Source: Cryptomeria japonica
Taxonomy: Eukaryota > Streptophyta > Pinopsida > Cupressales > Cupressaceae
Assembly: GCF_030272615.1 (NCBI RefSeq)
Contig: NC_081407.1
Coordinates: 264,850,574 to 264,914,573 of the forward strand
DNA: 64,000 nucleotides
Direction: 5' to 3'
Position numbers and translations under genes: made by a program. This document shows, one piece after another, positions 1-12,700 of the stretch. Within the stretch, counting starts at the first letter, position 1, and each line of letters starts with the position of its first letter. The notes beneath the pieces were generated by a model, which saw only the letters and a list, made by a program, of their open reading frames with translations, was not told the origin of the DNA and made no database searches.

Positions 1-1217
1 GCAATCTATTCCTCCATTTCATCCTTTTACCAAGCTTTGGTTCTCCCTTGTCATTGGTTACAATCCATTTATCCTATATCCACAATCAAATCCTATTGTA
101 TTCAATCATATTCCCCATCTCATCCAATCCAATCATATTTCCATCCCATCCAATCCTATTCAATCATTAATCCCCCTCCCATATTATCCAATCCATTTAC
201 GATCCTGATCACACTGAGCTTTATCTCATTTACACTGAGTTTTCCCCATCACACTAAAGTTTTCCCATCTATCTAAGCTTATATTGACTTGCACGCAATC
301 CAAACACCCATCTGCAACATGTTAACCAAATCCAAGTGGCAATCCTTTCATCTGCAGACCCTGCACAACCCTCTTATCTGTTACCTCTCATCAATCTATC
401 CATACCATGCCCATCGAGATGCACCCTTCCCCTGTCTAACAGTTTATCCAAATCCATCACCTGCCCATTGGGATGTATCATTCCCATGTTTGACAAACTA
501 TCCAAATCCATGTCCTACTCTTGGAAAGAGATATCAGTTGCTCATGTGCATGTTTTTTGCATAATTGAGATGTTCACTTTGATTTTTATCGTGTCCCAGG
601 ACTATACCTATTCAGGGTTGCCTTGATCATCCTATGTCTTGGTTGGTGTATAATGGGGCTTAGTTTTTGTGGTATGACGTGTTTGATGGTTTCTCTTGTA
701 CGATCCTACAATCTCGCATCTACACCATCATCGGTGTTTGTGAACCTATGTGCACTGAGATACCTATTGTCTGAGACTCTAGTCCATGCATCAGACATTC
801 ACAACATCCTGACTTCTATAGTTAGTGGTGTAGATAGTCCATTGTAAAATCAAAACTAGGTTTTCTCTCCCCATCTACACAATAAGAAATCTCATCCACT
901 TCACTTTGTTCATTCATCTCATTTCATCCATTTATTTTGGAGACTATAATTCATTCATTCCCCCTTCATCATCCTTATCCTTTTTACATCCTTTCATCCT
1001 CGATCCTCTAGTCCTCTAATTCATTGTAAGAGAACACCCATGTTCTTAGAACCCACATGTCCTCTTGAGGGGGCATACCACTACCTCCTCTTCATCCTTC
1101 ATCGTCTCACCTATGACTAGGGCTTCATGCTACTAGTCCTTATCCTTTCCATCCACTATATTTTATTCTTCTTTGATATAACATCACTTCATGATGCTAT
1201 ATCAAAGAGGGGCAAAA
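1..1217. other. CT-rich non-coding sequence, probable internal 3' end of an LTR element
   Basis: No coding frame here looks real. The stretch is rich in short cat/tcc pyrimidine runs (many near-copies of catccaatcc). It ends in a purine-rich tract, aaagaggggcaaaa (1204-1217), directly followed by TG, which is how a polypurine tract abuts a 3' LTR. It is therefore probably the untranslated internal tail of an LTR retrotransposon whose body lies left of the window. This is inference from one junction only. Confidence 0.35.
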
Positions 1218-2486
1218 TGTAGACATCTAAAATTAATTAAATTAAATATTTAATGAATTTAAGCCTTTATACATAATTAATTTATTTAATTATGTTTATC
1301 CTTATTCCTCTTAAAATTAATTAAATCAAATTTTAATTAATTTCATCACTATAGTCCGATAATTAATTTGCCAATAAATTAATTATTCCCCATTCTTCTA
1401 AAGTCATCTCAATCATTAATTCTTCTAAATTCCTCTTAGTTAATTAATTCTAATTAATCAACTTAAGTCATATGATTTCTACAAATCACTTCTTCTAATC
1501 TTCACTTAGCCTAATTAATTCTTCTATAATCATGCTTACCATTATCCCCCAATTTTTTATTCTTCCACTCATTATCCTTTCTCATGTCACATACTCGTAA
1601 CTTTCTCACTTGCACTCTAATCACTCATTAAGCCACCTAATCAATCCCCTTAATTATTTGTACATCCCTAATCACCTTTGCCATAAATGGCTTTCCCATC
1701 TCATCCTCCAACCTTAAATGCCACCCACTTTGATCCTTTCAAAAAAAATCAGATTCTTTGAATCTCCCTATGTATCCTCTTCCCAAGGAATTTTTAATTC
1801 CTTTTTTCATTTAGTCTTCCCACACATCTCTTATTTTGGAATTTTTAATTCCTCCTCCCTTCCCCCAAGGAATTTTATATCCCTTTTCTCTTTCCAATGT
1901 ACTTGGGGAACTCTTCCACATGTACCTTGCGAGGCATGGAGACAAGAAATGCCTCGTATGATATATCTCTTGGTTCCCACACCTTGTCCTCTCAATCCTT
2001 TCCCACTATTTCTTTCAATCTTAACCCTTCATTCCAAATCAATCTTGGCCCTTGATTTGGACCTCCTCCAATCTATAAATTGGAGTCTCTTCTCCTCACA
2101 GATCATCCACTTCCATCATATTCTTATGTTGTCTATTTGATCCAATATCCACCTTTCATGCATTGTCTTGCTGTCCATTTGCAATCCAAATCCATCCATC
2201 ACATCCTCATAATACCAAATTCATATCCCATCTAAGCCATATCTATCTATCACTCAATCATCCAATACAATCCAATCTTGTTGTGTAGTGGAGAGCAATC
2301 CACAATCATTCATCCAAGGAGCAAATCAAGTGGAGCAACAAGGGTGCCTTTACTTCATCAAGCTCAATCAGAGGTAGAAATGAGAAATGAAGGTATAATG
2401 GTTTATTTGTGTATTTGAATGCATTTTTTTGTGTTTTATTTGATTATCCACAAACCATTAGGCCCAATGTTTTTCCCCTCTTCACA
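1218..2486 (+). mobile_element. Probable 3' LTR of a gypsy-type retrotransposon
   Basis: The segment begins TGTAGACATCTAAAATT right after a polypurine tract. A plausible end is ...tttttcccctcttcaca at 2486, which resembles the end of the well-defined LTR at 42716-44374 (...tttttcccccacaca). A TATA-like box and a pyrimidine-rich start region lie inside. The imperfect palindrome ggaatttttaattcc occurs twice (about 1788 and 1839). The partner LTR is outside the window, so the right end and the TSD cannot be confirmed. Confidence 0.45.
2074..2080 (+). promoter_or_regulatory. TATA box inside the candidate LTR
   Basis: TATAAAT sits in a pyrimidine-rich context about 855 bp into the candidate LTR and is followed by ggagtctcttctcctc. 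That layout is usual for a plant LTR promoter. It is supported only by motif and position. Confidence 0.35.
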
Positions 2487-4892
2487 AGTATGTAAAGGAT
2501 TACAAATATTTGTTTATATAAAAGTGTTATTAGTTTCAATTTTTGTGAAAGTGATAATTTAATAATTTTTTTGATGAATATTTGCATCAAAATATATTAA
2601 TAAGAAAATATAATACACATATCCACAAAAAAATGGGTAGAGGGACACAAGGTCATCCCTCAATATCACACGGGTAGAGCCCGAAAACTAAAGTCTAACA
2701 AGGCATAGCCTATAAAGTAGAAAGAAAAAATAAACTAACAAAGTGCTCAACCCATAAAACAACAAAAATCACAACTAAGAGGCCATCGCATACCCAACAA
2801 GGCATCAAGCAGAAACCACCCCTCATCAACAATCGCTTCTCCTTCCTCTTTATCTTTTTCCCTTTCTGGAGAAATGGTCAAATCCAGCCATGGGAGCCAC
2901 TCATAAAAAACCATCACTGCCACTACCAAAAGGCCAACTGTTGCCATCTCCAAGGGTTAGCCTTGCCCCACTTGAAGGCCAAGCAGAAGTAAAGCCCCCA
3001 CGGGAGAAATAGAGTGTTGCCGAAAAAAACCACCCCCCCCCCCCACCAGAATGGTGGCGAGGGGCCTGGGATCTGGGAGAATTGGTGCGATAATTAGAGA
3101 AGCTTATCCATTGCCAGCCACAGGAGGTGGAAGCATCTAGTGGGACCCTGACAACCAGCGAAAACTTTAAGAATCACCCCCCCCCTCTCGAAAATTGGTG
3201 AAAAATATTGGCAAATTTTTCATTAGTCGAAGATCGAAAAAAAATTGTTGGCAATTTTTTCATTTTTCATGAAAATGGTTGGCAAATTTCTTGGAATCGG
3301 GAAAAATCAGCAGAAAAAGATGACAAATGTTTATCTTTCTTTTCCAATATAAAATAATTATTTTGGTGAAAGAAACATTTGATATAAACCAAAAATTAAT
3401 ATTTACGGGCAAGTTTTTTGAAATATATAGAACTATAAAGCTTATCTTGGCGAATCATGCTTCAAATAAAATAGATAAAATAATTTTACTGGTGAATTGC
3501 ATCACTATAATTATATTAATATTGAAAAAGAATGAACATAGTAGATATCCCCATTAACAAAAATGGAAGCCTCGACTTCCCCAACGAAAAAGACAAAAGG
3601 AGTCATAGAATAAAATGGTGACATATCCATATTCTCTGAGTATATAGAAATACAAAAAGATAAAAAATAGAATTAGAAGGAGAATTCATTCTCCAAACTA
3701 GTAAACCCCATCCTGCACGAGCTGTGCAAAGCGAAACAACCAATCAAAATTGTCGATCACCTCTAGGGCCATTATCTTTTGTAGGAAATCACAACCCATT
3801 GTGGCCCAATGACGATGGAGGCCAAGTGCTTTGTTGTTCAAACCCAGAATAAATGGTTGGTGAGCGATCGACTCTATTCCTTACTCTAGTTTGTGGATGT
3901 CATTTGCCCAAGGGATACCTACACCAATTTCTACCCAAAGTGCCTTATCCAAATCATCCACCAGAAAATCCCCATCAAATACCTCTCGTAATAGAAGGAG
4001 AATTTCAACTTTTCTACCCCCAAAATCTAGAAGCGAACCCAAAAATCTGGAAGAAATGTCCAATTCCCGAATGAAAGGAATGTGATGACCTTTTGTAATG
4101 CATTTTATTCTAAAGGTTGAAATCGTGCCCAAGAAAGCTATTTGATGTCTTTTTCACCTCAACCTAATAGGATTGTCCATGATAGGAAACAACCAACTCC
4201 ACACCAAGGCCAAAAATCTTTATCAAGAGATGGAATGAGAATATGACACAAGTTCACAACACGAGTAGCCAGCTCCCCGTCTTAAATTATTAATGTCATG
4301 CAAATGTGAAATATTAATGTAGGTTGCTCATAACATCAATTTGAATAAATGCTTTTCCCATAAGTGGTACTATCGCAACCATCCGCCGCTAAGTTGGCTA
4401 AGCTTCCGCTTTACAATTCTCTAAAAATGTGATTGGCCATATACTAAAAAAATAATTGACATTTTAAATTTTTATGAATGATAGAAGCTTAATGGCTAAT
4501 ACTATTCTCTGTTAACAAAAATCCAACATGACATCAACTTCGCCAAGGAAAGTTTCATAAAAAATCGATGGAGAGATTACGAAATCCTCGATCCCCAATA
4601 AACAAAATACAATGGAAAATATGCTATTGTTTTATAAATTTATAGACATATATAAAATCTTAAATTTTTTGTTGATTCTTCTATATAATTTTTTTGACAT
4701 TAACTACAACTTGGGTGAATTAAATGCTTTTTTGTTTTCCCTATGTCTTTATTGCCCCTCCAACTTGGCATTTCTCAAATAATTTTAGCAACATCTCAGT
4801 ATACAGATTCGGCTCTGCTTTGGGAATAATTTTTTTGGTTTTCCCACCTTGCGACAAGATATCTTTCCTTTTGGTTTTAACTTTTGTTCAGC
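2487..4892. other. No clear gene; homopolymer C tracts and possible minus-strand coding debris
   Basis: No frame here is convincing. Two long C runs occur (3033-3044 and 3177-3185). The second, in gaatcaccccccccctctcg, resembles the C tract near the end of the S and X/Y LTRs described further on, so it may be a relic of that family. On the minus strand, 2560-3030 reads like a 3' untranslated tail. A short frame at 4132-3881 has protein-like composition but no family I recognise. AT-rich low-complexity sequence fills the rest. Confidence 0.3.
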
Positions 4893-5095
4893 GAATTAAA
4901 TACGTAAATTTTATTTTAATGACATTAACTTATAATAATTCATCTCTATTGCACTCATGATACAATAAAAAAATGCCACTTGTCTCAAATTTAAATTTCG
5001 GTTGTGCTTTGAACAAATATTGTTTTGTTAGATGTTAGGCCCATAATTGATCCTTTGTCATTGATATTTCATTATCCGACGGTGGATGTAATTCC
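4893..5095 (+). repeat. Dispersed repeat R, copy 1
   Basis: The unit runs from aattaaatac, through a block reading attcatctctattgcactc and a tacaataaaaaaatg block, to a segment containing tttgtcattgatatt. Diverged copies lie at 6490-6600 (partial), 6648-6845 and 8570-8760. A more diverged tandem set lies at 26985-27960. All copies have the same orientation. No terminal inverted repeats or LTRs were found. Confidence 0.6.
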
Positions 5096-5401
5096 TACTT
5101 CTTAGTCAACATAATCTTTAGTGTACAAATGGTCAATGGGTATGTTTAGATATAACTATTAGTGTGAGGTAATAGCGGGAGTTGCGTGTGTTTCAGTACG
5201 CGTGAGGTAATAACACGAGCTCTCCGAGAAGATTTGGAAATATTTCTAATAAACAACATAACTCCTTGAGTGGATATTCACATGCGTGATGGTAAGAGAT
5301 GCATTAATGCCAATTAACGTGGAGAGGATTTAGGTGCCATAACCATCCTTAAATCATGATGAAAGGTCAAGACGTATTCTAATTTCAACCTTCTATTCAT
5401 T

Positions 5402-6091
5402 GTGCTTGAGTTTCTTGTTGTGATTGAGCATGTTGCAATGGAAACACCTATTGTCGTTTTGGCCACAATGCCACAGATGGCATTCATGGGTGATATAATG
5501 GATAAGCGACTAGGCAGGGTACTGGTGAACAACCATGATTACATCCTGCATGCTATGAAGGAGGTTCTAGGTAAAGAATTCTTGTGGTCACAACACAAAT
5601 ACATGATATCTTCTGATATCCCTACTTTTTTCTTGGCTATGTTGTTGTATTCGGGTGTGTCCAAGCAATGGACAAAGAAGCTCACCCAAATGTTGTCTAG
5701 ACACTCATTTTTGGGTAATATTGTTGCGACATTAGATAATGTGGATGAATATTTGCATATTACACTCGCACATGAATACTACCTAATCCAGGAACGTAGA
5801 TTCCTAGTTGAAACCACACTGCAACCAGAGATGTTGTAGGCTTGCAAGAATGTTGTGGACCGATGTATCAATTTCCTACTGTGCATGGTTGGTATCAAAG
5901 CCCCTGATGATGATTGGCATAGGGACTACTTAACCATTGAATTGTTTCTAGATGAGGATGACTTTGTGCGTGAGGACACTACAGAGATGGTAAGCCTATT
6001 GGTGCTCGGTCAAGGCAAGGAGTGGATTCCAAATAATGATCGAGATGCAGAGAACATGACCAAAACATATGTTCATGCCAACTACAAATGA
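5402..6091 (+). pseudogene. Unrecognised gene relic G4a (tandem copy 1)
   Basis: The frame is about 230 codons, open except for one in-frame TAG at 5837-5839. I do not recognise the family. It contains the block FMGDIMDKRLG (about 5480-5515) followed by KEFLWSQHKY and IPTFFLAMLL. These match FLGEITDKRLS, EEFLFTKHKY and IPMVFMATLV in the copy at 7511-8215, in the same order and spacing. The tail after the stop is acidic (DEDDFVREDTTE). It has no signal peptide or membrane segment. It sits between copies of repeat R, so gene and repeat were probably duplicated together. The start is uncertain because upstream exons may exist. It could be part of a decayed mobile element; the presence of two copies argues that it was once coding. 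Confidence 0.45.
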
Positions 6092-6489
6092 GACTGTTGG
6101 GCTAAGCAACAAGACAAATGTGGTAGGTTGTTGAAGATGGAAAAAGCAAGGGAGGAAGCGATAGGTAGGTGTGTGGGTACTAGGTTCAGATAATTAGGTT
6201 CTAGTTTCTTTGCAATTTCATGGCCGCTTGATATGGGGCCTTTTGTTTTTTATATAGATAATCAATCGATGAACAATCGATATGTATACGTAGTGATGTA
6301 ATTATGTATGAATTTGGTATAAATTAGTATGTAGGAGATTTGTTGGTAGGTTTGGCTTGCTTCATTTTGGTAGCTATGAAGCAGCCTATCTCGATGTAAA
6401 AGATTTTTTTATTTTAATACAATGGGTGCTAGACCTAGCTAACAATTAATATATCATTAAAAAAATATTTGGCAATATAGAATGTTTTT

Positions 6490-6845
6490 TATAATTAAAT
6501 ACATAAATTCCTTTTTAATGAAAATAACTAATAATAAGTCATCTCTATTGCTCTCGCAATACAATACAAAAATGACACTTGCCTCAATTCCGATCAAAGG
6601 GCTTAAAGTTAAGGGAATGTGAAGCAGGAGGAGGAAAAAGATTATTTTTTTATAGTTTAATACATAAATTTCTTTTTAATGAGATTAAGTAATAATAAGG
6701 CATCGCTATTGCACTTGCAATACAATAAAAAAAATGCCACTTGTCTCAATTTCGGTCATGCTTTGAACAAATATTGTTTTGTCAAATCTTAGCCCGAAAT
6801 TGAATCTTTGTCATTGATATTTGAAGATATGATAGTGGATGTGTA
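6490..6845 (+). repeat. Dispersed repeat R, partial copy plus copy 2
   Basis: Two consecutive copies lie here: a partial one at 6490-6600 that breaks off after cctcaattccgatcaaagg, and a fuller one at 6648-6845. Both start with ttaaatacataaatt-type sequence and contain the taataataag and tacaat blocks. The rest of 6092-7510 shows no gene. Confidence 0.55.
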
Positions 6846-7510
6846 TTATGATTTGTGGGATGCAAAATAGTTTTAGTAAAAAATATGAATATAGATTTGC
6901 TAGTCACTATAAAAATCCATCATTTCATCACAATGGCATGTCTTGGAAAATCGATATCATATCGATTATTCACACATTTAAAGTGAGTAGTTAATATGTA
7001 CAATTAATGTGGCACAAGTGATAGGACTAACTCACTCCCAACGCATACAAAGGTATAGATGGAAATAAATGAACAAAGGTAGTATTGGGCATTAAAACGA
7101 TTATCAAAAAGTTAGAAACAAGGATCAAAGGATAATCTTGTTCAATAATTGCTTCTGGATTTGATTATGTATGCAATTTTTTATCATCACATGTTGCCAA
7201 ATTGGGATGGTTAATAGAAAGGATGCCAGGATAATAATGAACATTATCACACATTTCTAAATTGGAACGGATGATAGGATGGTGAGTGCAAGCTGCTAGG
7301 TAGTTGAGGCTCAAGCGGCCCATGGCAGACTGGCAATACTCATTCCTCAGCCTGGAAAGAGCACCCAAATGTATAGTTGCAAACTAGTAGCCTCCATTTC
7401 CAAGTATTTAACTTATATACAAAGGAAGATAGGGGTCCAGGGGATTTACAAATCATCAGTATTTCACTGTTTAACGAATTTTAGAATTTGAGAAGAATAG
7501 GAGTCATAAG

Positions 7511-8215
7511 TTGGTTGGTATGGAGTCCCCAATGTGCCTTATTGCCAACAAGAGGCAGACAACATTCTTAGGTGAAATTACAGACAAAAGGCTCTCAGAG
7601 GATCTAAATTATTCTCATTGTTTGATCATTAGGGTAGTAAGAAGGATACTCAAAGAGGAGTTCCTCTTCACAAAGCATAAATATAGAGTGAATACAAAGA
7701 TACCAATGGTTTTTATGGCCACCCTAGTGCATGTAGATGTCCCCAAGGACAACACTGTGATATTGTGTCGAAAATTGTTCAAGGAAGCTTTTTTGGGGGA
7801 ACTTGAAAAGGTTATGGAAAACACTTACGAGGACCTCACTATCCCATACCCTAAAGACTACAACATCATCATTAGGATTGGGAAATAGGTGCCTCGACTT
7901 CCAATTTTGGTTATCGAGGACCTAAATATTTTTTGAGCTAGAAAATTTGGTATTATGTAGAATGCTTTCTTCCTCTTGAAACTTTTCCATATCATGCAAA
8001 ACAAAGGGGGTGAATGGATCTATGGTTACATGTGAGATGATGGAATTGACACCAGTGATGAAGAGGATACGGAACCCATGAGTTTGGAGGGTTTGGAGGA
8101 CATAATGAAAGAAGGAGATCTAGGTCCCAATAGTAGCACTCAAGATGGAAGAAGCCACACTCCTAATTTGGATGTCAAAGGGAAAAGCATTGTCTTTGGG
8201 CAACTAGAAACACCA
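7511..8215 (+). pseudogene. Unrecognised gene relic G4b (tandem copy 2)
   Basis: The first 125 codons (7511-7888) are open. After a stop at 7886-7888 the same kind of sequence continues to about 8215 with further stops, ending in an acidic stretch (DTSDEEDTEP, DIMKEGDLGP). It aligns with the relic at 5402-6091 through FLGEITDKRLS, EEFLFTKHKY, IPMVFMATLV and a shared KxFLG(E/N) block. The family is not recognised. The two copies differ at most residues, so the duplication is old. No domain with a catalytic signature is visible, and it is probably non-functional. Confidence 0.42.
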
Positions 8216-8569
8216 TAGAGACTCGCCTACCTATTGTAATTTTTCAATTATGTCCATATCGTCACACCTCTATTTCTGGTGGATCAAATTTTTTTTGTGT
8301 AATTATCTAGTTTTTTTGGGTATGGGCAGACTGGCAATGATGCAGTCGTTATGCCATAAGGGAAATTTTGGTATCAAAGAATTTGCAATATACTACTATG
8401 GATAGATGGTCTAGATCTCTGGGTCGACCATTCTACAAATTATGTAAAACTTTATACTATTAATATAATAGTTTTAGTTTTGACCTTTTGTTAAAATAAT
8501 TTGCATGGAAAAAAGAATATTTTTTGTCAATGAATTCATTTACTTCCATAAACCACCATAAGCGCTTGG

Positions 8570-8760
8570 TTTATTAACATTAAATCCTTGATCAACTAAT
8601 AATAATTCATTACTCTGTACTTGTGATACAATAGAAAAGTGACACTTGTTTTAATTGTGGTCATGCATTGTTCAAATTTTGTTCTGTCATAGCTTATGCC
8701 AAAATTGAACCTTCGTCATTGATATTTGATGATCTAACGATGGATGTGATTCAATCATTG
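8570..8760 (+). repeat. Dispersed repeat R, copy 3
   Basis: This copy again carries taataattcat, gatacaatagaaaag, a ttcaaattttgtt block and cgtcattgatatttg in the order seen in copies 1 and 2. It is followed after about 370 bp by a GGGGTAGC motif cluster. That pairing recurs at 27-28.5 kb. Confidence 0.55.
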
Positions 8761-9119
8761 ACTTCGCGTAGTCTGTCCCCGGTCACTTTAGTTGTAACTT
8801 GAGCCTATTCTATCATTTTCATGATCGGCCACATGTGTTAGCCGTCTGGTCACTTTGACTACAAGCCTTTCTATCTTACCGTGCACCTTCCCTGAGATCA
8901 ATAGTCCAGATCACCGTGCGATTCCTCTATTAGTTCAAAGTGCTTGTTCACCTTAACTCCGCAACTCCACCTGCACACATGGCACATGGACCCCGATAAA
9001 GACTAACACTGCTCACATGGACCATTAAGCTTTTGACACATTCAAGGCCATATGATATATTGGAGATGTGGGCCTAATCTATCTGCCCCACTACCCCACA
9101 AACTATATGCAAAGAGGAA

Positions 9120-9370
9120 GATTGTTTCACGGGATAGCAAGACAAAGGGGATAACAAGAAAAATGTAACCCCGCTACCTTGCAGCAAGGAAGAAAAGGGA
9201 AGAGTTGTCCCGCAGGGTAGAAGAATAGAAGAACATAGGAAAGAACGAAATAGATTTTTTCTTCGCTACCCTACAACATGAAGAACGATGGAAAGATGAC
9301 CCCACGGGGTAGCCACTAGGCTCTAGCCACTATGGTAAAAATATAGGGCCCCAATATCCCGCAAGGGGTA
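9120..9370. repeat. Cluster of GGGGTAGC / GCTACCCC motifs
   Basis: At least six variants of a GC-rich motif occur in about 250 bp, in both orientations: cacgggatagc, accccgctacc, cccgcagggtag, tcgctacccta, ccacggggtagcc and cccgcaaggggta. The surroundings are AT-rich and purine-rich. The same motif is clustered again at 28188-28430. Function is unknown. Confidence 0.4.
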
Positions 9371-9748
9371 AAATAATGCATGAAGGTGGCAAATTTTTTG
9401 TCAAAGGTAGAATTTTAGACTTTAATGAAAATTGAAGTTAATGGAAGGATAAATTGTTAATCTCAAAGCCACCAAGCCGAGCCTTCACGTATGAATTAAT
9501 GGCATCTTGTCTATGAATGGTAAAGGCAATTTCTGAAGCATAGTCACACACCCTGCATTCAAAGAGAATCCAAGAAGTGATTGAGGAGAAAGCCAAGGCG
9601 ATTCTAATCGATCATCAAAGCTACAAATTGCGTCTGAAATCAAGTGGTGTTAGAGCCCGTATCTTTGTGCTTTTGTGAAGGAATTGGAAGTTGAATAGGT
9701 TTAATTCTCACATGGTAGAGTAGAAATGTGTTACCCTAGATTGTAAGA

Positions 9749-12700
9749 ATGACTTCCCTAGTAAAAGGTAGCACCTTCCCTGCTGCTGAGAAAACTCCCA
9801 AGAAAGGACAAAGCTTTGCTATGCCTGAGATAACCCATGCCACCCCACTTGCTATTATTCACCCGACTCCTGCAATTTCAAATGAGCCAACTATAGAATC
9901 AAATCCTCCTGTTGTCATGCAAATCCCTCCTAGTGTCGAGTCTAGTCAACCATCCCAGGAGGAACCATCTAAACCAAAGAGGAAAAGGGGTAGGGCACAA
10001 AAAGGGGTCGCCACCACAATTTCTGATGAAGAGCCATCCACTGATGAACCCAATCCATCCCCTCGATCTGAAGCCCCATAACTAAAGAAAATAACGGCTC
10101 CCACTAAGAAAATAGCAGCCACATTCTCTACACAAGCCTTGCCTACTAAAGAGGGCCCTCAAATTGATGAATTGGACTCGCAAGAGGAATCCAAAAAGCC
10201 TAAAAGAAGAGGGGCCCCTATTAAAAAAGTTACATCCTGATCTACTGAGCAGACCCCAATTGTAGAGGAAAACCTTAATGTTGCCAAAACCCCCCCACCT
10301 ACCCAACAAGAGCAACCATCACAAACCCCTACTTCATCAATTCTAGCTAAAAGTGTTGATGAAGTAGCAAAGGAAGTAGAGATAAAACTATAAGAGATGG
10401 AGAAAAAGAAAAGGAGAGACACAAGGGGTTTGCACCAAGATCTTGTAGAATTATTCAAGGGGTCTACCATGCAGGAAAGATTCAAAAATGCCTTCAATGA
10501 TAGGAGCTCCAATTGCATAGATGGCATCACCATAGACAGGGGGTGGGATATCTTTTATTACTTTTATGAAAATAGGGATAAGGAAGCACCAATTTCAAAC
10601 CCCTAAAATCTTAATTTGGCCAAGCTAGTTGTCCCTAATGTGTTTGTAGAACCACTATTGATTAGAGAACTTGGCAAACATTACCACCTCAAGAGCATGA
10701 CAATAAGGATGGCAAGTGGTCATATTTTGGTTAATATAGAAAAATAGGCCATAGTTAAGTGTTTTGATTTGGAGAGAAGCACCTTCAAGACCATTGACAT
10801 GAAAAGGTTGGGGACAGAGTATGCCTTGAGGAAAGAAACCTATAGAGAGCAAGTGATTCCTCAATATAGGAAAAAGATGTAAAAAGGGGGACAAAATTAC
10901 ATTTTGAGTTCAGAGATGGAACCTTTCTATTTCATAGCTTTTGAACATTATTTTGTAAAGACCTATTATGCCATTTTCCAAATATTGGGAGAGGATTATG
11001 GGAGAACAAAGATGCATGTAGATTATATGATGATGGCAATAAAGATTCAACACCCCCAAACCAATGAATTATATGACTTTGCCACGTACATTTAGGACAA
11101 GATGCATGAGGGGTTGATAAAGGCATAGGATGAGAAAGTCAAATTGGAATTTAAATGCTATTCCTTATTGTGACATCTCATTCTATTTCAAAACATGATA
11201 GATTGGGATGAGGCACTAAAGGTGACAAAGTATGACCCACAAACAGGAAATAGGTGGCCAGTCCACAGATGGACTCAACTATGGGATAAGGGGTCTCTGT
11301 ACTCAAATTATAGGGAATTCTTTGATCATTTTGTTGTTAAGGTCCTAGGAATGTGTGGAGTCCACCTTCCAAGACTCCCAATTGATATGGTAAAGGTTCT
11401 GAGAGTGAAGAATGCTAGGCCCAAACCTGTTGAATTTCCAAAGGGTACATTTGCTCATAATTTTGGTGATTTATTCTACTACTCAGATTGTATATTAATC
11501 AGGGTATATGGGTGTCCCCAATCACCTCACATTTTGCCAATCACTATCTCCCTGAGTCTTTCCTTCATTGAATTCATGTGGCAATTCATGTGGATGGAGA
11601 AGGATTTGATGCGAATTGAAAAGAAAGGAAATCACCTTCCCTGACTCACAATATATGGAGGTTTCAGTGTGGGAAGTGAAACATTTGAGAAGGTGCAAGA
11701 CTTCATGGTGAGTACCTATCGACTCCAAGTAGGAAAAGCTCGTGACTTTGATCCAGAAGGGTACATTAATGAGCTGAGAACTCAAAAGATGAAGGTAAAG
11801 GGCATATCCCATCAGCATGATGAGTATGAAGATCTAATTAGAAATTGTGACCCTAAAGAAGCTATCCAAAGAAGAAAGAAGTGGGAATACCTTAACAAAT
11901 TGGAGAGGGAAAGGAGAGAAAAGGACCCTAGTTTTTAGGGATTTTGTTGAGTCATTAAGAGTGATTTTTCAATAATTCTAAACAAAATAAGAAATTTTGA
12001 GGTCATCGTCACCAATGAATTAGCATGGGCTGATGCAGAGCAATGAACAATAAAGTTTGAAGAAAGGCCCATAGATGCTTCCCTTGTTGTATCTAAGGTG
12101 AAAGGGAAGGAAATTTTGGTAGAGGAATCTTCCCAATCTGCCCACTCATAGCAAGCTCCCCAAGTAGGCCAACCAACAATAGGGGTATTCTGAAAAGTTG
12201 AGAAGGGGAAAGCAAAACTTTTAGATTTTGTTTCATTCATAGATGATGAAGTTGATGAAAATGTTCCACCACCTTCTCCTCCAAGGGAGACATTTAGAGA
12301 TGATGAAAAAACATCTGTATGTGTCCCAAATGATGAAGATAGGGCAATCATTCCTAGTTTTATTCCAGAGGAGCAAGCTCAGGATGAAGGGATTATTGCT
12401 GCTATCCAATTTTTGTCAAATAACAATTTTGTCAAAACTCCAGAGTCAAGGCTTTTTGGCTAAAGGAGAAATTAAAAAATTTATCAGATGAGGAGATTGA
12501 AAATTTTGATAAAGACAATATTGAGTGCACTCCTCAGGAGGCAAGAGAAATGATCAAAAATAGCGACATGATGTTAATCTCTGGTTGGGATATGGAGAAT
12601 TTTTTTGTATTGGACCAGGTAATGAGGTAGAGGGAGCCCATTTATGCTCAGGAGTTTGGGAAGCAAGGATCAGGATTCAACCCAAGAATCAAGGCATTTA

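Noticed and set aside
1718-2140. 140-codon open frame in the left LTR candidate
   Set aside because: Low-complexity Phe/Ser/Pro/Leu composition from a pyrimidine-rich tract; it overlaps a probable TATA box and has no family resemblance.
2747-2953. 68-codon minus-strand frame
   Set aside because: Short, with no recognisable domain. It could be LINE tail debris, but nothing supports a gene call.
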